DNA of 49,241 bases from an uncultured Clostridia bacterium (GTDB lineage Bacteria; Bacillota; Clostridia; Peptostreptococcales; Anaerovoracaceae), in NCBI GenBank assembly GCA_946006945.1, contig CAMFZN010000003.1, positions 1-49,241 on the forward strand. Direction: 5' to 3'. Made by a program: the position numbers and the translations under genes. Below the pieces are notes generated by a model. That model saw only the letters and a list, made by a program, of their open reading frames with translations, made no database searches and had not been told where the DNA came from. This document shows positions 18,519-28,048 of the stretch, piece by piece. Numbering within the stretch: the first letter of the stretch is position 1; every line of letters begins with the position of its first letter.

Positions 18519-18665
18519 AATCAGCAATTGTTATGTTGTTAAAAATATGATAAAATCAAAAAATCTATAAATAAGTATAAGAAGATGGATAATATGTATA
18601 AAAACATGCAATTTCATCATGCTTTTGTTTTCGTATTGATATGAACAGCAAAGAAGAGGAGCAGT

Positions 18666-19985
18666 ATGAACAGATTAAGACAGCTGATAGTTACACTAAT
18701 ATCATCTGCAATGGTATTCTCATCAGTCGGGATGTGCTTTGCAGAAGTGGAGGGCAACACCGCTGAGCCTCTAACCGTTGAAGAAACTCAGACAGCAGAG
18801 ATTCATGATATTTCCATCAGGGAGGCTGCTTCAACAGAGTATAACGTTGTGGCAATTGAATGGGATGCTGTTGAGGGTGCCATCAAATACCATGTGGAAC
18901 TGTCAAGCAATGGAGAAATAATAAAATCTCTAGATACTGAGAGCAACAGTGCTGAAATAACAGAGCTTGCAGCAGGAGAACTGTATCTTGCCAAAGTTAC
19001 AGCATATGATGCCGAGGAGAATCTTCTGAATGAAGGAACGATAGAAACATATGCGAAGAATCCTATCGACACCTATCTTCCACCGGTCGGAAATGTTAGA
19101 TACCTAAGGGGGTACAACACCGTTAAGATGATTTGGAGCAAGGTAGATGGTGCAACTGGATACAAGGTATATATGCGACTAATACAGGGCAAGTCTACCG
19201 ACACGGTTATGCCATCTAAACCGACTGCAACAACCAAGTCAACAAGCTACGTAAAGGCGCTTTCTCCGGAAAAGAAATATAATGTCTGGATTGTAGCGTA
19301 CAAGACTGAAGCATCAAGGACTATCACATCGGAACCTTATCTTCTGAAAAAAGTTCAGAAGGCTCATCCACTGTACTACGATGTTAAGCTGAAGAAAACT
19401 ATGAAGGTAAAGTGCAGCTGCAGTGGACATAAAAGCAAGGCGCCTAAGACATTCTATGCAGGAGAGACATATTCTGCATATTGGTTCAGCAAAGGAATAT
19501 ATAGAGTGAAATCCGGTTCGCATATGTATTTCATCCCTGCAATCAAGTGCAAGGCTGCGCAGTGCTCGCCAGAAGCCAAGAATCCTCTTACTAAAGAAGA
19601 GATAGAGTACTTCGTTAAGGAAGCAAAGCCTAAGAGAAAAACAAAGAAGCTTCTTGTAGCAATGCTTTTTACACAGAGAGTGTATGTAATGAAGCGTGAC
19701 AGCAAGGGCGTGTATCGACTGGAGAAGGATTTCATCTGCGGAAGCGGCAAGGCAGAAACACCATCTCCAAGAGGCATGAATATGAAGATATGGAACAGAA
19801 TTAGTTACAGGAATGGAAGACCAAGATGGTCTTGTTATAACCAGATAAACGCATTCCATGGACTCAAGGGAAAGGAATACCTGAGAGGCAGAACTGTATC
19901 TCATGGCTGTATAAGAGTAAATAACGTCGATAGAGATTACATATGGAATAATGTCCCTCTCAATTCTTCGGTAATTGTATATTAA
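18666..19985 (+). CDS. Secreted L,D-transpeptidase (YkuD domain) with N-terminal fibronectin type III-like repeats
   Basis: Signal peptide; two beta-sandwich-like segments (YNVVAIEWDAVEGAIKYHVEL; NTVKMIWSKVDGATGYKVYM); NAFHGLKGKEYLRGRTVSHGCIRVNNVD matches the YkuD active site. Confidence 0.9.
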   Translation: MNRLRQLIVTLISSAMVFSSVGMCFAEVEGNTAEPLTVEETQTAEIHDISIREAASTEYNVVAIEWDAVEGAIKYHVELSSNGEIIKSLDTESNSAEITELAAGELYLAKVTAYDAEENLLNEGTIETYAKNPIDTYLPPVGNVRYLRGYNTVKMIWSKVDGATGYKVYMRLIQGKSTDTVMPSKPTATTKSTSYVKALSPEKKYNVWIVAYKTEASRTITSEPYLLKKVQKAHPLYYDVKLKKTMKVKCSCSGHKSKAPKTFYAGETYSAYWFSKGIYRVKSGSHMYFIPAIKCKAAQCSPEAKNPLTKEEIEYFVKEAKPKRKTKKLLVAMLFTQRVYVMKRDSKGVYRLEKDFICGSGKAETPSPRGMNMKIWNRISYRNGRPRWSCYNQINAFHGLKGKEYLRGRTVSHGCIRVNNVDRDYIWNNVPLNSSVIVY

Positions 19986-20006
19986 GACGCAAGATGAATA
20001 ATGCAA

Positions 20007-20031
20007 AAGGCCAGCAGCTTTGCTGGCCTTT
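20007..20031. terminator. Bidirectional intrinsic terminator between convergent genes
   Basis: AAGGCCAGCA-GCTT-TGCTGGCCTT with A-rich and T-rich flanks. Confidence 0.8.
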
Positions 20032-20035
20032 AGTG

Positions 20036-20530
20036 TTATTCATCTGTTTTTAGAACGATAATGATTGGATCATCATTATCAGCAAACCTGAAATCCTGCA
20101 TCACAAGCTTTCCTGTGTCTGTATAGAACAATTCAGCGTTCAGGTACTCGCTTTCCAGAGAAATTCCTTTATCTGTCGCAGTCCACTTGCCACTTATGGA
20201 CTCACCGGTAATGTTTCCTGTCCAGGTATTGTTGTCCTTGATATTAAGATTGATGTTTCCATAAAGATATTCAGCCTGCGCTGAGTCAGCATGCCACTTG
20301 CCAATGAAGGAGCGGTCGCCGGGGCTTGCTATATTTATTTGTGCATCCTCAGACTCTTCTTCATAGGATTCTGTGTTCTTCAGTTCCTCAGTATCATCTA
20401 TCTGATCTTCAATTGCAACATTCTGATCACTTGCATCTTCGTTTTCTCTATACTGAATTAAAAAAGAGATGGCGATAACCGATGCCAGGGCTCCAATTAT
20501 AATAAAAAGTACAAGGGCCTTCTTCTTCAT
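20036..20530 (-). CDS. Membrane-anchored hypothetical protein with beta-rich lipocalin-like domain
   Basis: N-terminal TM MKKKALVLFIIIGALASVIAISFLI; GKWHADSAQAEYLYGNINLNIKDNNTWTGNITGESISGKW. Confidence 0.6.
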   Translation of the reverse strand: MKKKALVLFIIIGALASVIAISFLIQYRENEDASDQNVAIEDQIDDTEELKNTESYEEESEDAQINIASPGDRSFIGKWHADSAQAEYLYGNINLNIKDNNTWTGNITGESISGKWTATDKGISLESEYLNAELFYTDTGKLVMQDFRFADNDDPIIIVLKTDE

Positions 20531-20684
20531 ATCGATTCTCCTCGCAACATGATAGAAATATTCTTTTTTTTACTTTTATTTATTATTATACTATAATTAC
20601 TATGTATTTTTGTGTAGGTGAAAGAAAGATGATATTTCATTGACATAGATAGTGTGAATAAACGATTCAAAAGAGGTAGTGTGG

Positions 20685-21926
20685 ATGGAGAAACGAAAGA
20701 AAAGAATTCATCTTTTCCCAAGAGGGAGAGCTCTGAAGATACTGTGGTTTGTTAATCTGTTAGCAGCGATAGCATTTCTTGCGCTGCTTACAGTTGTTAA
20801 TGCATTCCCTGCAAAACTGACAATGTATATTCTTGCAGTATTCTTTGCATTGCTGATTATATCTCAGATTCTTATTACAATCAGGTCAAGGAATAAACTG
20901 CCAAGAATTATTGGAGTGCTGCTTTCTGCAGTGTATCTCTGTATTACTCTTGTTGGCGTGTATTATCTATACTCAACCTTCAGCACCTTCAGCAGAATAG
21001 GAGGAAATGAGGCTGCCAACAGCGGTTTCGATCTTACCGAGGAACCGTATAATGTATATTTCACCGGAATCGACCAGTGGGATACTGAGAAGGGCAAGGA
21101 CCTTGAGAGAAGCGATGTTAATATGATCGCCACGGTAAATCCTGTGACAAAGAAGATTCTTCTGACCTCAATACCAAGAGATGCCTATGTGCCACTTGCA
21201 AAGAACGGTGCAATGGACAAGCTTACACATACAGGAATCTACGGAGTCGACGAGACAATCAACACTGTTGAGGGCTGGCTTGGCATAGATCTCAATTACT
21301 ATGTTAAGGTGAACTTCACAGGCGTTTGTGATGTAATAAATGCGATTGGAGGAATAGATGTGTACTCACCTGAGTCATTTGTTCCGGAGAAATACGACAC
21401 ATGGACTGTAAAGAAGGGCTGGAATCATATGACGGGAAAGAAAGCGCTTTCTTTTGCCCGTGAGAGACACTCCCTGAAGAAGGGTGATGCCAGCAGAGTG
21501 CTTAACCAGCAGAGGGTCGTTAAGGGAATCATAAGGAAGCTTACAACCAGCACGGCGGTTATTACTTCGTATACAGATCTTCTTGAGGTTGTAGACAAGC
21601 ACGTCGGCACCAACATGACGAGAAGCGAGATGATAAGTCTTGCCAAATCGGAGATGCTTAATCTCGGAGGCTGGGAGATAAAGACACAGTCGCTGGACGG
21701 CGTCTATGGACAGGAGACTGTTGCGAGCCTTTCGTCTGCGAACAAGTACAGCGTTTTCAAGGTTGACGAGAAGTCAATCGATAAGTGTCTTGCCAAGATG
21801 GATGCAGTAATGAATCCGGATGAGGAAGAGGTGAATGCAATCCTCGAGAAGAGATACAAGGAGCAGCAGAAGAGCAGCATAGACTCCTTCATAAGCACGC
21901 TTAAGAACATGGTAAAGAAAAAGTAA
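20685..21926 (+). CDS. LytR-CpsA-Psr (LCP) family protein
   Basis: YNVYFTGIDQWD, SDVNMIATVNPVTKKILLTSIPRDAYV, DKLTHTGIYG, FARERHSLKKGDASRVLNQQRVVKGI. Confidence 0.93.
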   Translation: MEKRKKRIHLFPRGRALKILWFVNLLAAIAFLALLTVVNAFPAKLTMYILAVFFALLIISQILITIRSRNKLPRIIGVLLSAVYLCITLVGVYYLYSTFSTFSRIGGNEAANSGFDLTEEPYNVYFTGIDQWDTEKGKDLERSDVNMIATVNPVTKKILLTSIPRDAYVPLAKNGAMDKLTHTGIYGVDETINTVEGWLGIDLNYYVKVNFTGVCDVINAIGGIDVYSPESFVPEKYDTWTVKKGWNHMTGKKALSFARERHSLKKGDASRVLNQQRVVKGIIRKLTTSTAVITSYTDLLEVVDKHVGTNMTRSEMISLAKSEMLNLGGWEIKTQSLDGVYGQETVASLSSANKYSVFKVDEKSIDKCLAKMDAVMNPDEEEVNAILEKRYKEQQKSSIDSFISTLKNMVKKK

Positions 21927-21968
21927 AAACATAATCTACTAAAGTAATCACGAAAGGTACTGTTATTA

Positions 21969-23099
21969 ATGTTTACAGATACAACGTTATTTCTCAGGAT
22001 TGTCACGATGTTTCTGCTGGCGTTTGCAATCGCTTTTGTATTGACGCCGCTGAGCATCAAGCTTGCCTACAAGATAGGTGCTGTTGATGTGCCGCTTGAC
22101 AAGAGAAGAATGCACAGCAGACCTATTCCAAGGTTCGGTGGCATTGCGATGTTTCTCTCTGCCACAATATCAATCCTGCTGCTTGACGGAAGCTTTCCAA
22201 AGATTCAGATTGCACTGATTGGTGGTGCGTTCATGTATCTTCTTGGAGCAATCGATGACCTTAAGAACCTGAAGCCTCTTACAAAGGCTACAGGCCAGGT
22301 TGTGATAGCATGCTTCGTATATATGATGGATATTAGAATCGACTTTATTTCGATGGTTTTCTCGGAAGGCAAGTATAACTTTGGCGACGGTCTGTCGCTC
22401 ATCATTACGGTTCTCTGGATTGTTGGAATAACAAATGCCGTTAACCTTATTGACGGACTTGATGGACTTGCAGGCGGAGTTACATGCATAATCTCACTTA
22501 GCCTTGCATACATCGCATACATACACGGCTCGATATACGGTTCAGTATCGGTTATGCTTGCGCTGATGGCTCTCGCGGGAGCGTGCGCAGGATTTCTGCC
22601 ATATAACTTCAGTCCGGCGAAGACATTCATGGGTGACGGCGGTGCGCTTTTCCTCGGATATATGATCGCGGTTCTTTCCGTAATATCACCTCTTAAGAGG
22701 GCAACATTCATTGCGGCCATTACACCTATCGTTGCGCTGGCAATTCCAATCTTTGATACTCTTTTTGCCATTGTCAGAAGAAGTATCAAGAGAATTCCTA
22801 TTCTCGAGGGAGACAAGGGCCACCTCCATCACAGACTGATGAAGGCGGGCTACGGGCAAAGGCGTTCAGTTCTCATCATTTACGGAATTGTTGGAATAAT
22901 GGGCATGGTATCGGTTCTTATCAGCCGTGAGCTGTATAAGGATGCGTTCTTTCTTTCGCTCATTGCGGTTCTTTATCTTTGCGTAATTCTCATAGAGAAG
23001 AAGCCGAAGAACAAGCATCATGTGACAACCAAGCCAAAGACTGAAGAACACTATGATGTCATAAAGGGACCAAAGGAGATTCATGATGACAGGGATTAG
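21969..23099 (+). CDS. Undecaprenyl-phosphate GlcNAc-1-phosphate transferase family (TagO/WecA)
   Basis: DKRRMHSRPIPRFGGIAMF, GAIDDLKNLKPLTKATGQ, NAVNLIDGLDGLAGGV, FMGDGGALFLGY, GDKGHLHHRLMKAGYGQR. Confidence 0.93.
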   Translation: MFTDTTLFLRIVTMFLLAFAIAFVLTPLSIKLAYKIGAVDVPLDKRRMHSRPIPRFGGIAMFLSATISILLLDGSFPKIQIALIGGAFMYLLGAIDDLKNLKPLTKATGQVVIACFVYMMDIRIDFISMVFSEGKYNFGDGLSLIITVLWIVGITNAVNLIDGLDGLAGGVTCIISLSLAYIAYIHGSIYGSVSVMLALMALAGACAGFLPYNFSPAKTFMGDGGALFLGYMIAVLSVISPLKRATFIAAITPIVALAIPIFDTLFAIVRRSIKRIPILEGDKGHLHHRLMKAGYGQRRSVLIIYGIVGIMGMVSVLISRELYKDAFFLSLIAVLYLCVILIEKKPKNKHHVTTKPKTEEHYDVIKGPKEIHDDRD

Positions 23100-24315
23100 C
23101 ATAGAACTTTCAAGGTCCGGAATTGAGCAAGAGAAGCTTGATGAGATAAGGAATGCCGCTGAGGCTGCAGCAGCAGATCTTGCGGAGAAGAAGGAGGCCT
23201 TTAACGGCTGGGTAAGGTGGCCGTACTCCATGCCGGATAAGCTGCTTGATAAGCTTGAGCAGGAGGCAAGGCGGATAAGGTCGCTGTGCGAGGTTCTGGT
23301 TGTGGTTGGCATCGGAGGATCCTACCTCGGCACTGAGGCTGTGTTTAGTGCGCTTGGCGGCAGACGTGAGGGTTATCCTGAACTTGTTTTTGCCGGCAAT
23401 TCGCTTAGCGGAGAGTATCACAGCAGACTTCTCAGGAGCCTTGAGGGCAGGAATTTCTGCATCTGTGTTGTATCTAAGTCAGGAACAACGATGGAGTCGA
23501 GACTTGCCTTTGATGTTCTGAAGAAGGCTCTTTACGACAGATACGGTCAGAGCGCAGCCGAGAGAATTGTTGCTGTCACAGACCCGGTGAATGGCATTCT
23601 CCGGCAGGAGGCGGAGGCTATGGGATATTCAAGCTTCGAGATCCCTCCTGATATTGGAGGCCGTTATTCGGCATTCACACCGGCAATTCTGCTTCCTTTG
23701 GCTGTCTCGGGTGCTGATGTCAGGGCTTTTGTTAGAGGTGCCGCAGAGATGGCGAAGAGTGATTTCGTGCAAGGTGCCGGACTTGAGTATGCGATGACGA
23801 GGTTTCTACTCATGAATTCGGGCAAAAGCATCGAGGCCTTCGAGTATTTCGAGCCGTCGCTTCACGGAGTCGGTGAGTGGATTAAGCAGCTCTTTGCCGA
23901 AAGTGAGGGCAAGGACGGCAAGGGACTGTTCCCGGTGACGATGACCTTCTCGACAGACCTTCACTCTATCGGACAGTTTCTGCAGGAGGGAAGCAGGGTG
24001 TTCTTTGAGACTGTCATTCGTATTCGCGAGGCAGGTGAGGATGTAGTTATTCCTGACGGGAAGCTCAAGGGACGCAGCCTGAATGAAATAAATGCTCTTG
24101 CAGTTGATGGAGTAATAAATGCTCACACGAAGGCGGGCACGCCAATAATAGAGATATCAATTCCGAGAGTTGATGAAAGCAGCCTCGGAGCGCTTATGTA
24201 TTTCTTCATGATGACAACTGCGGTTACAGGAAGACTGATGAAGGTCGATCCGTTTACGCAGAACGGGGTCGAGGAATACAAGGCGCAGATCAGAGCTCTG
24301 CTCGGACAGGAGTAG
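23083..24315 (+). CDS. pgi: Glucose-6-phosphate isomerase
   Basis: VVVGIGGSYLGTEAV, VVSKSGTTMESRLAF, GGRYSAFTPAILLPLAVSG. Confidence 0.93.
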   Translation: MMTGISIELSRSGIEQEKLDEIRNAAEAAAADLAEKKEAFNGWVRWPYSMPDKLLDKLEQEARRIRSLCEVLVVVGIGGSYLGTEAVFSALGGRREGYPELVFAGNSLSGEYHSRLLRSLEGRNFCICVVSKSGTTMESRLAFDVLKKALYDRYGQSAAERIVAVTDPVNGILRQEAEAMGYSSFEIPPDIGGRYSAFTPAILLPLAVSGADVRAFVRGAAEMAKSDFVQGAGLEYAMTRFLLMNSGKSIEAFEYFEPSLHGVGEWIKQLFAESEGKDGKGLFPVTMTFSTDLHSIGQFLQEGSRVFFETVIRIREAGEDVVIPDGKLKGRSLNEINALAVDGVINAHTKAGTPIIEISIPRVDESSLGALMYFFMMTTAVTGRLMKVDPFTQNGVEEYKAQIRALLGQE

Positions 24316-24316
24316 C

Positions 24317-25075
24317 ATGTATAACGAATCATACGAATTAATGACCGCGGCGGCGGTAAAGAAGGTAGACTTTCTTAAGAAAAACCCTACCGGATACATT
24401 CTTCTTTCGATTATCGCCGGTGCGTTTATCGGACTCGGTGTAATGATAATGAGCGTGACAGGAGCGTTTGCTTCCGGCACGCCATATGTAAAGCTGGCCA
24501 TGGGTGCAGTATTTGCATCTGCCCTGAGCCTTGTTGTGATGGCGGGCGGCGAGCTGTTCACGGGCAATAATATGTCTGTTTTTGCCGGATTTCTAAGAAA
24601 GAAGGTGCCAGCGGGAGATATGCTCAGGCTCTGGGGTGTATGCTTCGCAGGCAACTGGGCAGGCTCGCTTCTGATAGCGGGGCTGTTTCTTGCAGCGAAC
24701 ATTCCTTCTGATGCAGTAGGTGACTTCATGGTTCTTTCGTCGCTAGCAAAGGTAAGCATGGGGCCTGCAGTGCTTTTTGCGAGGGCTGTTTTCTGCAACA
24801 TCATGGTCTGTCTGGGAGTCTGGTGCACATTCAGATGCAAGAGCGAAAGCGGCAAGCTGATAATGATATTCTGGTGCATTCTCATATTTGTTGCATGCGG
24901 CGGAGAGCACACAGTTGCGAACATGACAATGCTCACCGTAGGGCTGGCAAAAGGCGGGATTGCTGTTTCCGGATATTTCTACAATATCCTTCTTGCGGCG
25001 ATCGGCAATATTGTCGGCGGTGCGCTGTGCATCGCACTTCCATATCATCTGATTGGTAAGGAGAAGAATAATTGA
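24317..25075 (+). CDS. Formate/nitrite transporter family (FocA/NirC)
   Basis: GAFIGLGVMIM, GGELFTGNNM, CFAGNWAGSLLIAGLF, NIMVCLGVWCTFRCKSESGKLIMIFWCILIFVACGGEHTVANM. Confidence 0.9.
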   Translation: MYNESYELMTAAAVKKVDFLKKNPTGYILLSIIAGAFIGLGVMIMSVTGAFASGTPYVKLAMGAVFASALSLVVMAGGELFTGNNMSVFAGFLRKKVPAGDMLRLWGVCFAGNWAGSLLIAGLFLAANIPSDAVGDFMVLSSLAKVSMGPAVLFARAVFCNIMVCLGVWCTFRCKSESGKLIMIFWCILIFVACGGEHTVANMTMLTVGLAKGGIAVSGYFYNILLAAIGNIVGGALCIALPYHLIGKEKNN

Positions 25076-26118
25076 CTGAAATAAAGAAACCTGAAAGAAT
25101 ATGGCTCTTCGATAATGCGAAGGCTGTTCTGATGTTACTTGTCGTACTGGGCCACATGTTCTCCAGCTGCATTGGGGAATCTCGGGCGATAAGAATGTCT
25201 ACACTTTGGATATATACATTTCATATGCCGGCATTTGTATTCATCTCCGGTCTGCTTCACAAGAGGAACAGACCGGATTCTTCTTTGAGATGGGACAAGG
25301 CTGTCGGCTTTCTGCTGTGCGGTCTGGCGCTGAGATACATGAATTATTTCCTCAGACTGCTGATGGGGCAGCATCCGCATCCTCATATCATCTATGAGGC
25401 GGGAATACCTTGGTATCTTTTCGTTATGGCGGAATACGAGGTGTTCTTCTGGCTCATAAGAAAATGCGATGCGAAGAAAGTGATTATCATCGCTCTCGCT
25501 GCCAGCCTGGTCTGCGGATATTTCCCATGGATTAACGACAACTTCTGCTTCGCGAAGTTCATTAATTTCATGCCGTTCTATGCGGCGGGCTACTACCTCG
25601 AGCCCGCAAAGGTTGCGGAATGGACGAGAGACAAGAGGATTCGCGCGGCATCCTGGGTTGTGATGGCAGGTTCTTATGCGCTATGCATGGCGGCGCCGTG
25701 GAGAGCCTACAGCTTCAGGAAATGCTTCACTGGAAGACGAAGTTATGAATTTCTGGCCAATGCGCTGAAGCCGCTTCTTGGCGGTGACGCTCCGGCCTAC
25801 GAGCTTGGCTGGCTGATTCGCCTTGCCTGCATTATTTTTGCATCAGTCCTCGTAATATCTGTACTCGGCATATTGCCTGACAGACCTCTGGGATATGTGT
25901 CGACAATAGGCTCAAGGACACTTAATATATATTTCTGGCACAGGATTATCTGCTATGCGTTCGTACAGTACAATGTGTACGCACTGGCAGGATCTGATAT
26001 TGTCTATACTGCGATTGGTTTTGCCATGACGGCACTGCTTGCGCTTCCTGTATTCGGGCATCCTGCGAACGATATTCTCGCGTGGAGCAAAAAGTGCTTG
26101 CAATCTTCTCGCAAATAA
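25072..26118 (+). CDS. Acyltransferase family 3 / fucose 4-O-acetylase-like membrane protein
   Basis: IWLFDNAKAVLMLLVVLGHMFSS...YTFHMPAFVFISGLLHKRN; probable TTG start. Confidence 0.85.
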   Translation: MTEIKKPERIWLFDNAKAVLMLLVVLGHMFSSCIGESRAIRMSTLWIYTFHMPAFVFISGLLHKRNRPDSSLRWDKAVGFLLCGLALRYMNYFLRLLMGQHPHPHIIYEAGIPWYLFVMAEYEVFFWLIRKCDAKKVIIIALAASLVCGYFPWINDNFCFAKFINFMPFYAAGYYLEPAKVAEWTRDKRIRAASWVVMAGSYALCMAAPWRAYSFRKCFTGRRSYEFLANALKPLLGGDAPAYELGWLIRLACIIFASVLVISVLGILPDRPLGYVSTIGSRTLNIYFWHRIICYAFVQYNVYALAGSDIVYTAIGFAMTALLALPVFGHPANDILAWSKKCLQSSRK

Positions 26119-26157
26119 GTATAATAATATGGCGTCTGTATGTACGGACGTCAACCT

Positions 26158-26179
26158 GCACACTCAATCCGGGGTGTGC
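26158..26179 (+). promoter_or_regulatory. Hairpin in rpsF 5' UTR, candidate S6:S18 autoregulatory leader
   Basis: GCACAC-TCAATCCGGG-GTGTGC with CCG in the loop, just upstream of rpsF in an rpsF-ssb-rpsR operon. Confidence 0.5.
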
Positions 26180-26205
26180 CATCTAGTCCATAGGAGGTGA
26201 AAAAC

Positions 26206-26493
26206 ATGAGAGATTATGAGGTTTTATTCGTGCTTGATCCTGCACTTGACGAGGCGTCAAAGAATGCAATGATCGAGAATGTCAAGGGAATCATCAACAA
26301 TGGCGGAGAGGCTTCAGAGGCTGATGTTTGGGGTGAGAGAAAGCTTGCTTACTCAATCAACAAGAAGAACGACGGATTCTACGTTGTTATCCCATTCAAG
26401 GCTGACGCTGATCTCCCTAAGGAGCTTGACAGAAGACTCAGAATTAACGAGTCTGTTATGAGACACATCATCGTTTGCAATGATGAGAACTAG
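26206..26493 (+). CDS. rpsF: 30S ribosomal protein S6
   Basis: MRDYEVLFVLDPALDE...; ATG after AGGAGGTG; ssb and rpsR downstream. Confidence 0.95.
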   Translation: MRDYEVLFVLDPALDEASKNAMIENVKGIINNGGEASEADVWGERKLAYSINKKNDGFYVVIPFKADADLPKELDRRLRINESVMRHIIVCNDEN

Positions 26494-26515
26494 TCTGTAG
26501 AAAGGCGGGTGTAGT

Positions 26516-26977
26516 ATGAATCAGGTTGTATTAATTGGAAGACTTGCTAATGACCCTGAACTGAGTTATACGCCTAACAATCAGACTGCAGTATGTCGCT
26601 TCACACTTGCAGTTAGCAGAATGAGAAGAGAAGACCCTGCTGATTTCATTAGAATTACGGTATGGGGCAAGCAGGCTGAGAACTGTGAGAGATATCTTTC
26701 GAAGGGCCGTCAGGCGGCTGTTCATGGAAGAATCCAGACAGGAAGCTATACTAACAGAGAAGGTGCGAAGGTTTACACAACAGAGGTTGTAGCCCAGAAC
26801 GTTGAGTTCCTCGGTGGAGGAAACGGCGGCAATGGAGGCGAGAGCTTCGGCGGCGGCAGAAATGCTGTTCCACCACAGTTCACACAGGAGCCTGCGCACA
26901 ACCCGGAGCCTGCATTCGGCGGCTTTGAGCCAATGCCGGATTCATTCCAGGCTGCTGAGGACGATATTCCATTTTAA
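26516..26977 (+). CDS. ssb: Single-stranded DNA-binding protein
   Basis: MNQVVLIGRLANDPELSYTPNNQTAVCRFTLAVSR; Gly-rich linker; acidic tail DDIPF. Confidence 0.95.
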   Translation: MNQVVLIGRLANDPELSYTPNNQTAVCRFTLAVSRMRREDPADFIRITVWGKQAENCERYLSKGRQAAVHGRIQTGSYTNREGAKVYTTEVVAQNVEFLGGGNGGNGGESFGGGRNAVPPQFTQEPAHNPEPAFGGFEPMPDSFQAAEDDIPF

Positions 26978-26995
26978 AGAAAGGGGAAAGCACGG

Positions 26996-27238
26996 ATGTT
27001 TAACAAGAACAACAAGCGCGGCGGAGTAAGAAGAAGAAAAGTATGCCAGTTCTGCGCTGACAAGGACAAGAAGATAGACTACAAGGACGTTGAGACTCTC
27101 AGAAGATACACAACTGAGAGAGGAAAGATTCTCCCAAGAAGAGTAACAGGAACTTGTGCTATGCACCAGAGAGCTGTTGCAAGAGAGATCAAGAGAGCAA
27201 GAGTTGTTGCACTCCTTCCATTCGACGCAGAGCTCTAA
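26996..27238 (+). CDS. rpsR: 30S ribosomal protein S18
   Basis: [52 protein letters not shown]. Confidence 0.96.
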   Translation: MFNKNNKRGGVRRRKVCQFCADKDKKIDYKDVETLRRYTTERGKILPRRVTGTCAMHQRAVAREIKRARVVALLPFDAEL

Positions 27239-27263
27239 GTCTTAGAGAACATAAGTCACCAAT

Positions 27264-27300
27264 ACACCTGCAGGACACACCTGCGGGTGTTTTCTTTTTT
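27264..27300 (+). terminator. Intrinsic terminator after rpsR
   Basis: ACACCTGCAGG-ACACA-CCTGCGGGTGT followed by TTTCTTTTTT. Confidence 0.88.
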
Positions 27301-27424
27301 GTGCTGAATGTGTGATATTTCGACAAACTGAGGCTGATTGTATTGCAAAAGAAGGCTCTCGTTGTATAATAAATCAGACTTAAGTATGGAAGATATTCAG
27401 GATATATAAGACAAGGAGATACAG

Positions 27425-28033
27425 ATGTTCAGAGAAGTAACAATTGGAGACTGGTTCGCAGATCTAAAGTCAGATTCACCTGCTCCGGGCGGCGGAGGAG
27501 TTGCTGCCATGAGTGGAGCGAACGGAATCGCGCTTATCATGATGGTTGCCAATCATACCATTGGCAAGGAGAAATATGCAGAATACGAGGCAGGCTGCAT
27601 CTCGGCAATTGAGGAATGCGAGACTCTTCTTCAGAGAATGATAGACGGCATAGGCAATGACAAGACAGCATTTGAGAAGGTTACATGCGCTTATTCACTG
27701 CCAAGAAGCACGGATGAGGAGAAAGCGGAGCGTTCGAGAATTATTGCAGAGGCAAGTGTCGGTGCAGCTGAAGCGCCGCTTGCAGTGATGAGGGATGCTG
27801 TAAGAGGACTCGAGCTTGCGAAGAGTCTTCTTGGTGCATCGAATCCTAACCTTGCAAGTGACATATATGTGGCAGCACTCAATCTGACCTGTGCATGCAG
27901 ATCGGCAAAATACAATGTCGATGCCAATATGTCGGGGATTCGCAGGAAGGATGAGGCTCTAGCTGAGTCCATGGCTTCCGAGGCTGAGACTCTGATGACA
28001 AGAATGAATGAGCTTGAGTCGGGAATTCTCTAG
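27425..28033 (+). CDS. Cyclodeaminase/cyclohydrolase family protein (FTCD_C/FchA-like)
   Basis: SDSPAPGGGGVAAMSGANGIALIMMVANHTIGKEKYAE. Confidence 0.85.
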   Translation: MFREVTIGDWFADLKSDSPAPGGGGVAAMSGANGIALIMMVANHTIGKEKYAEYEAGCISAIEECETLLQRMIDGIGNDKTAFEKVTCAYSLPRSTDEEKAERSRIIAEASVGAAEAPLAVMRDAVRGLELAKSLLGASNPNLASDIYVAALNLTCACRSAKYNVDANMSGIRRKDEALAESMASEAETLMTRMNELESGIL

Positions 28034-28048
28034 TGCGAGGGGATGAAC

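Noticed and set aside
22205-22816. Minus-strand 203-aa ORF opposite the TagO/WecA gene
   Set aside because: Antisense of a conserved gene with no recognisable domain.
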